Assembly: GCA_900471485.1 (NCBI GenBank)
Contig: UCEU01000022.1
Coordinates: 1-64,000 of the forward strand
Direction: 5' to 3'
From: Hyphomicrobiales bacterium
GTDB lineage: Bacteria; Pseudomonadota; Alphaproteobacteria; Rhizobiales; Rhizobiaceae
DNA: 64,000 nucleotides
The translations under genes were made by a program, and so were the position numbers. Below, piece after piece: positions 49,982 to 59,876 of this stretch. The stretch's first letter is position 1, and every line of letters starts with the position of its first letter. The notes under the pieces are model-generated. The model was not told the DNA's origin. It was given only the letters and a program-made list of their open reading frames with translations, and did no database searches.

Positions 49982-51181
49982 ATGCGAAAGCCCTTAATCC
50001 TCTTTCTGACGCTTGCGCTCTCCGGCTGCGGCCATCCAAGCGGCGTCATGACCCCCGTCGCCATCACCGCGCCTACGCCGAAGACGGCACGGGTCGACAT
50101 GCTCGTCGCAACGACCAGACAGCCCTCCGGCGATCCCGCCACGCTTTTCAACGGTGAGCGCAGTCCAAAGCCATCGATGACCGACGTCGGCGTATCGATT
50201 CCATCTAACCGAGAGGCGGGAACCGTTCAATGGCCGAAGAGGTTGCCAGCGAATCCCGCCACCGATTTTGCAGTGACGCGCGTGCGGCAGATCAAGACCG
50301 TTCCGGAAGGAAAGACGTGGTTCCGCCAGCACATCGTCGGCGGTCATGCGCTGGTCTTTGTTCACGGGTTCAACAACACATATGAGGACAGCGTCTTCCG
50401 GCTTGCTCAGATCGTCCACGACAGCGGCATGCAGGCGACGCCCATCCTGTTCACGTGGCCGTCCCGCGCCCAGCTTTTCGCCTATGAGTACGACAAGGAG
50501 AGCACGAACTACTCGCGCACGGCTCTTGAGCAGGCGCTGCGGGTTCTCGTGGAGGATTCCGACGTGAAGGACATAACTGTTCTCGCGCATTCGATGGGAA
50601 CGTGGCTGGCGGTGGAGTCGTTGCGTCAGATGGGCATCAGAGACGGGCGCGTGAACTCCAAGATCAAGGACGTCATTCTCGCCTCTCCGGACATCGACAT
50701 CCAGGTCTTCGCCAAGCAGTACGCCGAGATGGGGACTCCCAAGCCTAAATTCACGATCTTCGTCTCGCAGGACGACCGGGCGTTGGCGGCCTCCAGCCTG
50801 ATTACCGGACGCGTCGCGCGTTTGGGCGGCATCGATCCGACTGCAGAGCCGTACCGGTCGAGGCTGGAGGAAGCCGGGATCACGGCGATCGACCTTACGA
50901 AAGTGAAGTCCGGCGACAGGCTGAACCACGGCAAGTTCGCCGAGAGTCCTCAGATCGTACAGCTCATTGGGCAGCGCCTGATGACCGGCCAGCCCCTGAC
51001 CGACTCCAAGGTCTCGCTCGGACAAGGCATTCAGGCTGTGGTCGGCGGTACGGTGAGGACTATCGGCTCGGTCGCCACCGCACCGCTGACAGCGGCCGAG
51101 AAACCGGCTCGTCGGCAGAACGGCGACGATGTGCGCGACGAGCTGAAAAGCGATCCGCGTGGGAGCGCCCTCACTCAATAG
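49982..51181 (+). CDS. Lipoprotein alpha/beta hydrolase (DUF900)
   Basis: This 399-residue protein has a lipoprotein signal (LALSGCG, lipidated C16) and an alpha/beta-hydrolase domain of the DUF900 type. Visible are ALVFVHGFNNTYEDSVFRLAQI with the oxyanion loop, the nucleophile S in VLAHSMGTWLA, a probable acid in LASPDIDIQVF, and a late histidine in RLNHGKFAESP. It would be tethered to the inner face of the outer membrane or the periplasmic side and act as an esterase or lipase; the substrate is unknown. It follows the beta-barrel gene by 88 bp. Confidence 0.83.
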   Translation: MRKPLILFLTLALSGCGHPSGVMTPVAITAPTPKTARVDMLVATTRQPSGDPATLFNGERSPKPSMTDVGVSIPSNREAGTVQWPKRLPANPATDFAVTRVRQIKTVPEGKTWFRQHIVGGHALVFVHGFNNTYEDSVFRLAQIVHDSGMQATPILFTWPSRAQLFAYEYDKESTNYSRTALEQALRVLVEDSDVKDITVLAHSMGTWLAVESLRQMGIRDGRVNSKIKDVILASPDIDIQVFAKQYAEMGTPKPKFTIFVSQDDRALAASSLITGRVARLGGIDPTAEPYRSRLEEAGITAIDLTKVKSGDRLNHGKFAESPQIVQLIGQRLMTGQPLTDSKVSLGQGIQAVVGGTVRTIGSVATAPLTAAEKPARRQNGDDVRDELKSDPRGSALTQ

Positions 51182-51206
51182 ACGCACGCCGCTTTTACGT
51201 TCGGAT

Positions 51207-51223
51207 TTACCGTAACGTACTTC
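51207..51223 (+). promoter_or_regulatory. 17-bp repeat motif, copy 3 (before moxR)
   Basis: TTACCGTAACGTACTTC, identical to the consensus, 75 bp upstream of the MoxR-type ATG. Confidence 0.85.
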
Positions 51224-51297
51224 CAAGCCGACCTTTCGGGACGCAAGGTGATCGGGACGTCGCACTCCGCGACGGCGTATGATCCCAGGGAGATCTC

Positions 51298-52275
51298 ATG
51301 GCCCCTCGTGATGAAATCATAAAGCTCGGCAAACGCATCGGCCAGTCGATCATTGGTCAGGAATCGATGGTCGAGCGCCTTCTCCTCGGACTGCTCGCCA
51401 ACGGCCATCTGCTCGTCGAGGGGCTGCCGGGGCTGGCGAAGACGAGAGCGATCAAGAGCCTGGCGAAGAACCTCGAGGCTGAACTGTCCCGCGTCCAGTT
51501 CACGCCGGATCTGCTTCCCGCCGACATCACCGGCTCGGAAATCTACTTTTCCGAGGGCGGCAAAGGTGAGTTCAAGTTTCAGCAAGGCCCCATCTTTGCC
51601 AACCTGATCCTAGCCGATGAAATCAACCGTGCGCCTGCCAAGGTGCAATCCGCGTTGCTGGAAGCGATGGAGGAGCGTCAGGTGACCGTCGGCGGCAAAA
51701 GCTACCCGCTGCCCGAGTTGTTCATGGTCATGGCGACGCAGAACCCCATCGAACAGGAGGGGACGTATCCCCTCCCCGAGGCGCAGCTAGACCGCTTTCT
51801 CATGCATGTCGAAGTCGGCTATCCCGACGAGAAGTCGGAAGCGGCGATCATGCGCCTCAACCGCGACGAGGAAAACGCGTCACACGGAAAAGGAAAGCAT
51901 GCTCCGCCTGAGCGCCTAGATCCTCAAGCGGTGTTCGACGCCCGCGTGGAGATCGGCGCAGTGACGGTGTCCGACCCCGTTGAAAACTATATGGTCACCC
52001 TCGCCTTCGCGACGCGATATCCCGACCGATATGACAAAGACCTGGCGAAGCTATTGCAGGTGGGCGTGAGTCCTCGCGGGGTCATCGGGCTCGACAAGGT
52101 TTCACGGGCCTATGCGTGGATGAAGGGTCGCGACTACGTCACCCCTGACGACGTCAAGGCGATCGCCAACGATGTCTTCCGGCATCGCCTGATCTTGTCG
52201 TACGAAGCGCACGCTTCGAACACCACGCCCGATAAGGTGATCGATCGGATTATTGAACTGGTTGCGGTCTCATGA
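51298..52275 (+). CDS. MoxR-family AAA+ ATPase
   Basis: This 325-residue AAA+ ATPase of the MoxR family is a chaperone-like motor that typically acts with VWA-domain partners encoded beside it. Walker A is in LVEGLPGLAKTRAI, Walker B in ILADEINRAPAKVQSALLEAMEE, and sensor 1 in VMATQNPIEQEGTYPLPEAQLDRF. It opens a five-part operon with DUF58, DUF4381, two VWA proteins and BatD, each overlapping the next, an arrangement known as Bat (Bacteroides aerotolerance) or MoxR-associated. The exact client is unknown. It overlaps the DUF58 gene by 4 bp. Confidence 0.92.
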   Translation: MAPRDEIIKLGKRIGQSIIGQESMVERLLLGLLANGHLLVEGLPGLAKTRAIKSLAKNLEAELSRVQFTPDLLPADITGSEIYFSEGGKGEFKFQQGPIFANLILADEINRAPAKVQSALLEAMEERQVTVGGKSYPLPELFMVMATQNPIEQEGTYPLPEAQLDRFLMHVEVGYPDEKSEAAIMRLNRDEENASHGKGKHAPPERLDPQAVFDARVEIGAVTVSDPVENYMVTLAFATRYPDRYDKDLAKLLQVGVSPRGVIGLDKVSRAYAWMKGRDYVTPDDVKAIANDVFRHRLILSYEAHASNTTPDKVIDRIIELVAVS

Positions 52276-53210
52276 ACGACGACGGCGTCTACGTCACGAC
52301 GGATCACCTCGTCGGGCTGGAGGCTCTGGCGAGAGATATGAGGTTCGTCCAGAAAGCCCGGAGCCATCGACAGCTCGCGGGCCGCATGCAATCCGCGATG
52401 CGCGGCCGCGGACTGGTCTTCGAGGAGCTTCGCGACTACCTGCCCGGTGACGACATCCGTTCCATCGACTGGCGAGTGACCGCCCGAACGGGGAAACCTG
52501 CCGTCCGCGTGTACGGAGAGGAAAAGGAGCGGCCCGCGATACTGGTCGTCGACCAGCGGATCAACATGTTCTTCGGTACGCGGCGGTCGATGAAATCGGT
52601 GACCGCGGCCGAAGCCGCGGCCCTATGCGCCTGGCGGATCCTCGGATCTGGCGACCGGGTGGGCGGCTTCGTCTTCAACGACCGGACGATCGAGGAAATC
52701 AAGCCTCACAGAAGCCGGAACGCCGTTATCGCCCTTGCCGACGTGATCGCAAAACAGAACAGGGAGCTGCGGGCGGACGACCGTCGAGACGTCGGCGTCG
52801 TACAGCTCGATGCCGTACTGACCACCGTCGCCAACATCGCCCGCCACGATCATCTCATCGTCGTGATCTCCGACTACCAAGGACATTCGGCGCTGACGCG
52901 GGACATGATGCTACGGCTGTCTGCTCATAACGACGTCGTCTGTCTACTCGTCTACGACCCCTTTCTCCTTGAACTACCGAGCTCCGGCGGCATCGTCGTC
53001 AGTGGTGGCGGTCCTCAGGCCGAGCTGGCGCTGAGGACGGCGAGCGTCCGCACGTCGATCGCCGCGTTCGCGCGCAGCAGAGGCGAGGAGCTTCTTGCAT
53101 GGCAGCAGGAACTCGGTCTTCCGATGCTTCCGATCTCCACCGCTGAAGACACAGCCCCCCAGCTCAGGCGCGTCCTTGAGCAATCGGCGTGGCGACAACG
53201 GAGGCGTTGA
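52272..53210 (+). CDS. DUF58 domain protein
   Basis: This 312-residue cytoplasmic protein is of the DUF58 family, the usual companion of MoxR. GRGLVFEELRDYLPGDDIRSIDWRVTARTGKPAVRVYGEEKERP is the family signature, followed by a VWA-like domain (ILVVDQRINMFFG). Its start overlaps the moxR stop (ATGA) and its stop overlaps the next start. It is presumably part of a membrane-proximal complex; no enzymatic activity is known. Confidence 0.9.
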   Translation: MNDDGVYVTTDHLVGLEALARDMRFVQKARSHRQLAGRMQSAMRGRGLVFEELRDYLPGDDIRSIDWRVTARTGKPAVRVYGEEKERPAILVVDQRINMFFGTRRSMKSVTAAEAAALCAWRILGSGDRVGGFVFNDRTIEEIKPHRSRNAVIALADVIAKQNRELRADDRRDVGVVQLDAVLTTVANIARHDHLIVVISDYQGHSALTRDMMLRLSAHNDVVCLLVYDPFLLELPSSGGIVVSGGGPQAELALRTASVRTSIAAFARSRGEELLAWQQELGLPMLPISTAEDTAPQLRRVLEQSAWRQRRR

Positions 53211-53728
53211 TGGATCAGCAACAGACGCCAGATCCGATAACCCAGGCGGCACTGCGGTCATTGCACGACATTGCGACGCCGCCGCCGGTCGCCTGGTGGC
53301 CGCAGACCTGGGGCTGGGCGGCAATAGCGCTGTTGTTTGTTTTCGTTCTGACGCTCTGGGTTCTTATGTTCATCCGCCGATACCGCCGCAACGCCTATAG
53401 GCGCGAAGCAATCCGCCTCATCAACGAGATCGAGCCGAAGATCCTTGAGCCGACGACGAGGACCGAGGCAGTCCTGGAACTCGCCGCGATCCTGAAGCGG
53501 ACCGCCCTCGCCGCATGGCCGAAACAAGAGGTCGCCTCCCTGTCGGGCAGCGCCTGGGTTCAATTCCTTGACGAACACGACGACGACGGGGCGGGACATG
53601 CCCTCGAGCGTTTGCTGGACGACGTAGAATACCGACCTCCCGGTTTGGACAGGCTTCCATCAAACGTCTGCGGCGACTTAATCGCGTCTGCGCGAAAGTG
53701 GATCGAGAGGCACCATGTATCAGCTTGA
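53210..53728 (+). CDS. DUF4381 membrane protein
   Basis: This 172-residue protein has one membrane helix (about 28-51, GWAAIALLFVFVLTLWVLMFI) and a cytosolic helical C-terminal part (RREAIRLINEIEPKIL...LKRTALAAWPKQEVASLSG) typical of DUF4381 proteins in Bat operons. The ATG overlaps the DUF58 stop by one base; seven extra residues upstream would be unnatural. It links the cytosolic MoxR/DUF58 side to the periplasmic VWA proteins (inference). Confidence 0.83.
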   Translation: MDQQQTPDPITQAALRSLHDIATPPPVAWWPQTWGWAAIALLFVFVLTLWVLMFIRRYRRNAYRREAIRLINEIEPKILEPTTRTEAVLELAAILKRTALAAWPKQEVASLSGSAWVQFLDEHDDDGAGHALERLLDDVEYRPPGLDRLPSNVCGDLIASARKWIERHHVSA

Positions 53729-54704
53729 TCTGCCGTGGCTCCTCGTGCTCCTCCCGCTGCCACTTCTCGTATGGTGGCTAGCGCCCGCCCATCGCCAGGC
53801 GTCCGCTTCAGTTCGGCTACCCTTCTTTGCCGAAGTCGCCCAAGCAGCAGGCGTCGTGCCGACGGAAGGCTCTGTCGTCGCCCGGCGTAGCTGGCCACAG
53901 CTCGTGTGTGAAGCTCTCGCATGGTGTCTGATCGTTGTGGCGCTATGCCGGCCGCAGTTCGTCGAACCGCCGATTGAGAAGGTCGAGCCCCAGCGCGACC
54001 TGCTTCTCGCACTCGACCTATCGCAGTCGATGGATACGAAGGACTTCCGATCGCCCGACGGCAGTCAGGAAGCGCGGGTGGCCGCAGTCCGGCAAGTCGT
54101 CTCCGATTTCGTCCAACGTCGGCCGGGCGATCGTATCGGCCTTGTCGCCTTCGGCGACGCTCCCTACCCGCTGGCGCCGTTCACGATGGACCACCCTCTG
54201 GTCCAGGAGATGATTTCGAATGCGCTGCCCGGAATGGCGGGACCGCGCACCTCGCTCGGCGACGCCTTGGGGCTGGCGATAAAAATGTTCGAGAAGACGA
54301 CGGTTGCGGACAAGGTGCTCATCGTGCTTACGGATGGAAACGACACTGCCAGCCGGATGCCGCCGCTGAAGGCTGCCGAGATCGCCAAGACCAAGGGCGT
54401 CGTCGTCCATACCGTAGGTATCGGCGATCCGGCAGCAACAGGTGAGGACAAGCTCGATACGGGAACGCTTCAGAAGATCGCCGAGCAAACGGGCGGCCGA
54501 TATTTCTTCGGGGCAGACCAGGCGCAACTCACGTCGATCTACGAGGTGCTCGACCGCATTACACCCGCCGATCAGAAGAACCTCTCATGGCGGCCTCGCA
54601 TCGAGCTCTTCCACTTACCACTATTGGCCGCGGCCTTTGTGCTCGGCGCATACTACGTGGTCAGCGGTTCGGTGTCAGCGTTCAGGCGGAGGGTCGCTGG
54701 ATGA
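53715..54704 (+). CDS. batA: VWA-domain membrane protein (BatA type)
   Basis: This 329-residue protein has two N-terminal membrane segments (about 5-25 and 62-80), a von Willebrand factor A domain (about 90-290) and a C-terminal membrane helix (about 300-320). The MIDAS metal site is complete: DLSQSMD gives D-x-S-x-S, followed by T in PRTSLGDAL and D in LTDGND. It is exposed to the periplasm and presumably binds a partner through the metal. It overlaps its neighbours on both sides. Confidence 0.9.
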   Translation: MYQLDLPWLLVLLPLPLLVWWLAPAHRQASASVRLPFFAEVAQAAGVVPTEGSVVARRSWPQLVCEALAWCLIVVALCRPQFVEPPIEKVEPQRDLLLALDLSQSMDTKDFRSPDGSQEARVAAVRQVVSDFVQRRPGDRIGLVAFGDAPYPLAPFTMDHPLVQEMISNALPGMAGPRTSLGDALGLAIKMFEKTTVADKVLIVLTDGNDTASRMPPLKAAEIAKTKGVVVHTVGIGDPAATGEDKLDTGTLQKIAEQTGGRYFFGADQAQLTSIYEVLDRITPADQKNLSWRPRIELFHLPLLAAAFVLGAYYVVSGSVSAFRRRVAG

Positions 54705-56254
54705 TTTCCGATTTTCACTTTCTCAGGCCTCTAATTCTGCTGGCCCTTGTTGTTCCTGCCCTCCTGGCTTGGCTGGCGCAACGCTCCAACGACGTCCGCA
54801 TCCAGTGGAAGGGCATGATAGCGCCGCACTTGCTGGACAGGCTTGTGGTCGACGCCGCAGGACGGTCGCGGCTGCGACCTTCCTGGTTTCTGGTTGCGCT
54901 GCTTGTCCTGTCCATAACCGGGGCGGCCGGCCCGACGCTTCGTCGGGAAGCGCCCCCGTTCGTGGAGGACACCGCGCCGCTTGTCATAGCGGTCGATCTG
55001 TCGCAGACGATGGACGCGATCGACGTCGCTCCATCGCGTCTGGAACGGGCCAAACTCAAGATCAGAGACATCGTCGCAACGCGCAAGGGCGCACGCACGG
55101 CCATGATCGCCTATGCCGGCAGCCCACATTTAGTCCTGCCATTGACGGAGGACGCTGCTCTGATCGAAAATTACTCGGACGCACTTGCGACGCGGATCAT
55201 GCCGACGCCCGGCCGGAACACCGGCGCGGCCCTGTCGATGGCTGCGGAGCTCCTATCGAAGGAAAAGACGTCAGGCACCATTCTGCTGCTTACCGACGGC
55301 GTCGAACCTGCAGCCTCGGACGCTCTCAGGTCAAAGGACAACGGCGTGATCATCCTCGGCGTCGGGACTGCAGCAGGCGGGCCAGTCAAATCCCCTGACG
55401 GGAGCTTCGTTTCGGACGCTTCCGGCAGCCGCCTCTTTGCCAAGCTCGACGTCGCCGGATTGAAGGCGCTCGGCTCCGACACCGGAGCGGACGTGGCCAC
55501 GATCACAGACGATGATACCGACGTGCGTTGGATCGCCCAACGGGTTCAATCAAATTTCTCCCAGAAGCAGGCGACCGAGGGCGACCGGTGGCACGATCTG
55601 GGATGGTGGCTGGTGATACCAGTCGCCATGCTGTCGGCTTTCTCATTCAGGAGAGGATGGGTTTTCCAGACAGGAGCGCTTCTTCTGGCCATCCGGCTGC
55701 TTTTGCCTGTCCCCGCCTCGGCGGGAGGCCTGCAGGACATGTGGCTCACCCCGGATCAACAAGGCCGCCTCGCGTACCAGCGAGGAGTTTTCGATGTCGC
55801 CGCCGATCGCTTCTCCGACCCGATGTGGAAAGGGGTCGCGCTCTATAGGGCCGGCAAGTTCACTGAAGCCGTCGATGCGTTCGCCTCCGTCGATACTCCC
55901 GAAAGCTGGTACGATCAGGGCAACGCGCTGCTTCATCTGTCGAAGTTCGCCGAGGCGGTGGCGGCCTATCAGAAAGCACTGGCGACGAGGGAGGACTGGT
56001 CCGATGCGCAGGCGAACCTTGCCATAGCTCAACAGCTTCTCAAGGCCAAAAAGCAAAAGGATGATGAGCAACCGCAGGATCCAAATCAGAAAGCGGACAG
56101 CGTCCAGTTCGACGACAAGGGCAAGCAAGGCAAGCAGGGGCAGATGAACATTGCTGAACAGACCTCCGAGATGTGGATGAAGAACATCAACGTCAGCCCG
56201 GCGGACCTCATGGCGCGCAAGTTTGCTCTCGAGGCCGCGCGGAGATCCCCATGA
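54701..56254 (+). CDS. VWA plus TPR membrane protein (BatB-BatC fusion)
   Basis: This 517-residue protein combines a BatB-type VWA domain with TPR repeats that in other bacteria are a separate BatC. Membrane segments flank the VWA domain (about 8-25 and 62-78, then 315-340). The MIDAS motif is VDLSQTMD with LLTDGVE. From about 365 on, TPR-like repeats (LAYQRGVFDVAADRF, ALYRAGKFTEAVDAF, ALLHLSKFAEAVAAYQKAL) are followed by a charged, flexible tail. ATG 54701 overlaps the batA stop, and its end overlaps the next ATG. Confidence 0.88.
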   Translation: MISDFHFLRPLILLALVVPALLAWLAQRSNDVRIQWKGMIAPHLLDRLVVDAAGRSRLRPSWFLVALLVLSITGAAGPTLRREAPPFVEDTAPLVIAVDLSQTMDAIDVAPSRLERAKLKIRDIVATRKGARTAMIAYAGSPHLVLPLTEDAALIENYSDALATRIMPTPGRNTGAALSMAAELLSKEKTSGTILLLTDGVEPAASDALRSKDNGVIILGVGTAAGGPVKSPDGSFVSDASGSRLFAKLDVAGLKALGSDTGADVATITDDDTDVRWIAQRVQSNFSQKQATEGDRWHDLGWWLVIPVAMLSAFSFRRGWVFQTGALLLAIRLLLPVPASAGGLQDMWLTPDQQGRLAYQRGVFDVAADRFSDPMWKGVALYRAGKFTEAVDAFASVDTPESWYDQGNALLHLSKFAEAVAAYQKALATREDWSDAQANLAIAQQLLKAKKQKDDEQPQDPNQKADSVQFDDKGKQGKQGQMNIAEQTSEMWMKNINVSPADLMARKFALEAARRSP

Positions 56255-57561
56255 AAACGTTGACCTTGCTGTTCCTAATACTGGCTTCGGGCGTAGCGGA
56301 GGCCGCCGAGCCTTTCGGCCGGGCGTCGATCGAGGAAACGCGCGGACTGGTGCCTGGCCAACAAGTGCATGTCTCGGTGGACGTCTTCGCACCGGATTTC
56401 TTTGTCTCGCCACCGCAGTTTCCATTGTTCGACGTCCCTGGAACACTTGTCACGCTCTCCAACGAGCGAACGCAGAACCTTCTGCAGACGATCGACGGCG
56501 TTCAGTACGCCGGTATACGACGCGTCTATTCGATCGTCCCTCAGACCGCCGGCTCGTTCGAAATGCCGCAGATTGCGATAGAACTGGGTTATGCTAGGGA
56601 TGGCCAACCGACAAAGACAGAAGTGAAGGTACAACTTCCAGCGTTCGAGGTCGTCAATCCTCCAGTGGGGAGCGAGCAGCCGGTACTTGCCGCAGCCGGC
56701 CTCACCTTGGCACAATCTTTCGACCGGGACCCCACCGGCCTGAAGGCCGGCGACGCCCTTGTGAGGACGATTACGATCGCTGCACAGGATACTCAGGCCA
56801 TGCTTATGCCTCCGGTAGAGTTGGGAACTGCGGTCGGCCTTGCCCAATACGTGAAGCCGCCGATCCTAAACGACGGTATCGAACTTGAAACCGGAGTCGG
56901 CCGTGGTCGCAGCTCGAGCCTGGGAAGCTCGCGAACCGAGACCATCGTCTACACCGCCTCGGAGCCAGGTAAATTCCAGATCCCTTCGGTATCGTACTCC
57001 TGGTTCGACGTCGATGCTCAAGCCTCAACGACGGACGACCTTCCTGCAAGTGATGTCGTCGTCGTCAAGGCCGACGCGGCAACCGAACGCATCGAGCCAG
57101 ATTTGCGGCCGCAGGAGCCGGCAGCTCGAGGGCACGTCCGGACCGCAGCTCTTTGGGTTTGCGCGATCGCGTCGCTGGTTGCAGCGCTGTGGATCGCGCG
57201 GCGCGCGGCGCCCTGGATTTGCGGTGTTGCGAGCCGGCAGACCATCCGGATGAAAAACTCCCGTGCGGCTAGGCTTCGTCGGGTGCGAACTGTTGTCAAA
57301 GTTGGATCGGACGGGGACGTCTACCAGGCGCTGCAAAGCTGGGTCCATAGTCTTGGATATCGATCGCTGTCCGATTGGGTTGTTTCGGAGGGAACGCCTC
57401 AACTCGCAGGCCAGATCGACATTCTCGAACGAAGGCTGTTCAAATCCCCGGACGTCGATCTGGATCGCGTAGCACTGGCGCGGCTCCTCGACACCCGCAG
57501 CCAAACTCGCCTCCAACAAAAGTCCGTTCTTCCGCCACTCAATCCAGGTTCTGCGGTTTAA
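56251..57561 (+). CDS. batD: BatD-type periplasmic membrane protein
   Basis: This 436-residue protein has a cleavable signal (about 1-18), a large beta-rich periplasmic region with immunoglobulin-like segments (RRVYSIVPQTAGSFEMPQIAIE, GDALVRTITIAAQDTQA, YTASEPGKFQIPSVSYSWFD), one membrane helix at about 292-310 (ALWVCAIASLVAALWIA) and a basic cytosolic tail. This is the BatD layout. ATG 56251 overlaps the preceding stop. It closes the operon before the next 17-bp motif. Confidence 0.82.
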   Translation: MKTLTLLFLILASGVAEAAEPFGRASIEETRGLVPGQQVHVSVDVFAPDFFVSPPQFPLFDVPGTLVTLSNERTQNLLQTIDGVQYAGIRRVYSIVPQTAGSFEMPQIAIELGYARDGQPTKTEVKVQLPAFEVVNPPVGSEQPVLAAAGLTLAQSFDRDPTGLKAGDALVRTITIAAQDTQAMLMPPVELGTAVGLAQYVKPPILNDGIELETGVGRGRSSSLGSSRTETIVYTASEPGKFQIPSVSYSWFDVDAQASTTDDLPASDVVVVKADAATERIEPDLRPQEPAARGHVRTAALWVCAIASLVAALWIARRAAPWICGVASRQTIRMKNSRAARLRRVRTVVKVGSDGDVYQALQSWVHSLGYRSLSDWVVSEGTPQLAGQIDILERRLFKSPDVDLDRVALARLLDTRSQTRLQQKSVLPPLNPGSAV

Positions 57562-57624
57562 GAACGGTGTAGCCGGCCAACGAGGAGCTTTTCCTCGGAA
57601 GGCAACGGTAAATCCGCATCGGTT

Positions 57625-57641
57625 TTACCGTAACGTACTTC
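57625..57641 (+). promoter_or_regulatory. 17-bp repeat motif, copy 4 (before FGE operon)
   Basis: TTACCGTAACGTACTTC, identical to the consensus, 50 bp upstream of the ATG at 57691. Confidence 0.85.
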
Positions 57642-57690
57642 TCTTTTACGCCATGTCTGCCGATGCTGCCGTTCTGACCCGGAGGCAGTC

Positions 57691-58653
57691 ATGACACTCG
57701 CGTTCGACATTTCCAGAGAGAAGCACGCCGTGGACGGAATGGTCTTCATTCCAGGTGGAACCTTTACGATGGGTTCCGACAGCCACTATCCGGAAGAGGC
57801 TCCGGCCCATCCGGTGACGGTGGACGGATTCTGGATGGCGCAAACACCCGTGACCAACCGGCAGTTCATCGAGTTCGTCAAAGCGACGGGCCATGTGACC
57901 ATCGCTGAGAAGACGCCAGACGCGAAGGATTATCCGGGCGCCCTGCCGGAGATGCTGAGGGCGGGCTCGCTCCTGTTCGAACAGCCGAAGTCGGTGAGCG
58001 GTCCTAACGTCTCACAGTGGTGGAAGTTCAAGTTCGGCGCGAACTGGAAGCGCCCGCTCGGCGGCATCAGCGATCTTCGAGGCAAGCTCGATCATCCGGT
58101 CGTGCACGTCGCCTACGCCGACGCCGCGGCCTACGCAGACTGGGCCAGCCTGGACCTTCCAACCGAAGCCGAATGGGAACTTGCCGCCCGTGGCTGTCTC
58201 GATAACTCCGAATATGCGTGGGGCGACGAATTCATGCCCGACGGCGTCGCCATGGCAAACACCTGGCAAGGCGTCTTCCCGACCACCAGCCTGAAGCCCA
58301 AGGGGCAAGAGCGAACAACGCCAGTGCGGTCGTTTCCTGCAAACGGTTACGGTCTTTACGACATGATCGGCAATGTCTGGGAGTGGACCCAGGACTATTG
58401 GTCCACGCATCATCCGGCACCTGCGAGGCACGCCTGCTGTATCCCCAGCAATCCCCGTGGAAGCGACGTCGAAGCAAGCTACGATCCCATGCAGCCTCAG
58501 ATCCGGATCGCCCGTCGGGTTCTAAAGGGCGGTTCGCACCTCTGCGCTCCGAACTATTGCCGACGCTATCGTCCGGCCGCACGCCACGCCGAGCCAGAAG
58601 ATACATCGACCAGCCACGTCGGCTTCCGCTGCGTCAAGAGACCAACACCATAG
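57691..58653 (+). CDS. Formylglycine-generating enzyme (SUMF1 family)
   Basis: This 320-residue enzyme oxidises the active-site cysteine of sulfatases to formylglycine. The two copper-binding cysteines of true FGEs are present as C285 and C290 in GGSHLCAPNYCRRYRPAARH, which separates it from the many SUMF1-fold proteins lacking them. FIPGGTFTMGSD and LPTEAEWELAARGCLDNSEYAWGDE are family signatures, and NVWEWTQDYW follows. It is encoded two genes upstream of a Cys-type arylsulfatase, its likely substrate. No signal peptide is seen, so it acts in the cytosol before sulfatase export. Confidence 0.92.
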   Translation: MTLAFDISREKHAVDGMVFIPGGTFTMGSDSHYPEEAPAHPVTVDGFWMAQTPVTNRQFIEFVKATGHVTIAEKTPDAKDYPGALPEMLRAGSLLFEQPKSVSGPNVSQWWKFKFGANWKRPLGGISDLRGKLDHPVVHVAYADAAAYADWASLDLPTEAEWELAARGCLDNSEYAWGDEFMPDGVAMANTWQGVFPTTSLKPKGQERTTPVRSFPANGYGLYDMIGNVWEWTQDYWSTHHPAPARHACCIPSNPRGSDVEASYDPMQPQIRIARRVLKGGSHLCAPNYCRRYRPAARHAEPEDTSTSHVGFRCVKRPTP

Positions 58654-58665
58654 GAGACTCGTTCG

Positions 58666-59703
58666 ATGCCATACAAGCACACGATGAGAAGCGGCGATAT
58701 CCGGAGCATCGTCTATGCCTCCGTCATGGTCGCTTTGATCCTCGTCTTGGCAAGCGCCGTCTTTCCCAGGACCGTATTCGCGCAAGCGGCGCTGCCGTCA
58801 TGGAACGACACCGCGGCGAAGTCGAGGATTATGGAGTTCGTCAAGGCGACGACAACCGAAGGCGGCGAGCACTATGTCGCGCCGGAAGACCGGATCGCGG
58901 TCTTCGACAATGACGGGACCCTGTGGTCAGAGCAGCCTTACTACTTCCAGCTTGGTTTCGTTCTCGACAGGATAAAAGCCCTGGCGCCGCAGCATCCGGA
59001 ATGGAAGGAGAAGGAGCCCTTCAAGTCGGTCCTTTCGGGCGACCTGGCAAGTGTCGCCAAGAGCGGCGAGATGGGCCTGGTAGAACTTGTCACGTCGACC
59101 CACGCAGGAATGACGACCGACGAATTCAGCAAACTTGTTACGGACTGGTTCGCTACCGCGCGTCATCCAAAGACCGGTAAGCCATTCGACACGATGACAT
59201 TCGTGCCGATGGTAGAACTGCTCCAGTATCTACGGGCCAACGGCTTCAAGACATTCATTGTGTCCGGTGGCGGCATAGAGTTCATGCGGCCTGTTACCGA
59301 GAAGCTCTATGGAATCCCTCCAGAGCAGGTGATCGGGAGCACTATCTCAACGCAATATGCGCTCGTTGGCGACGTACCATCGCTGAGACGCCTCCCGAAG
59401 ATCGACTTCATCGATGATGGCGCGGGAAAGCCGGTCGGCATCAACCAGTTCATCGGACGTCGGCCCATCTTCGTCGCGGGCAACTCTGACGGAGACTACG
59501 AGATGGCCCGCTGGGCTACCGGCGGTCAGCAACATGGCTTTGCTTTGTTCGTCCACCACACGGACGGCGATCGCGAGTTCGCTTACGACCGGCAGTCTGC
59601 ATTCGGAAGACTGGACAAGGCACTGGATGAGGCTGAACGACGAAACTGGCTGGTCGTGGACATGAAGGCCGATTGGAAACGCGTCTACGCGTTCGATCAA
59701 TAG
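58666..59703 (+). CDS. Exported HAD-family phosphatase
   Basis: This 345-residue protein has an N-terminal membrane/signal segment (about 15-40) and a HAD domain. The nucleophile D81 and acid D83 lie in VFDNDGTLW, the second motif in FIVSGGG, and the metal-binding acidic motif in AGNSDGDYEM. It should be a periplasmic or membrane-anchored phosphohydrolase; the HAD branch is that of bacterial non-specific phosphatases found next to sulfatases. It lies between the FGE gene (12 bp) and the sulfatase gene (173 bp). Confidence 0.88.
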   Translation: MPYKHTMRSGDIRSIVYASVMVALILVLASAVFPRTVFAQAALPSWNDTAAKSRIMEFVKATTTEGGEHYVAPEDRIAVFDNDGTLWSEQPYYFQLGFVLDRIKALAPQHPEWKEKEPFKSVLSGDLASVAKSGEMGLVELVTSTHAGMTTDEFSKLVTDWFATARHPKTGKPFDTMTFVPMVELLQYLRANGFKTFIVSGGGIEFMRPVTEKLYGIPPEQVIGSTISTQYALVGDVPSLRRLPKIDFIDDGAGKPVGINQFIGRRPIFVAGNSDGDYEMARWATGGQQHGFALFVHHTDGDREFAYDRQSAFGRLDKALDEAERRNWLVVDMKADWKRVYAFDQ

Positions 59704-59876
59704 TGTGTCGGCGAAGATGAACATGATCAACCACGAACGACATCCTCAAACCGACGGAACGCCGAGACTGCCCCGACCCCGGCAGCACGATCCGCCACTT
59801 GCAGCCGGCCGCTATTTCTGTGGCCGGGGCGCGTGAAGAGCCTGCAAAAGTTTTTCGACCCTCAAGGAGTAACGAC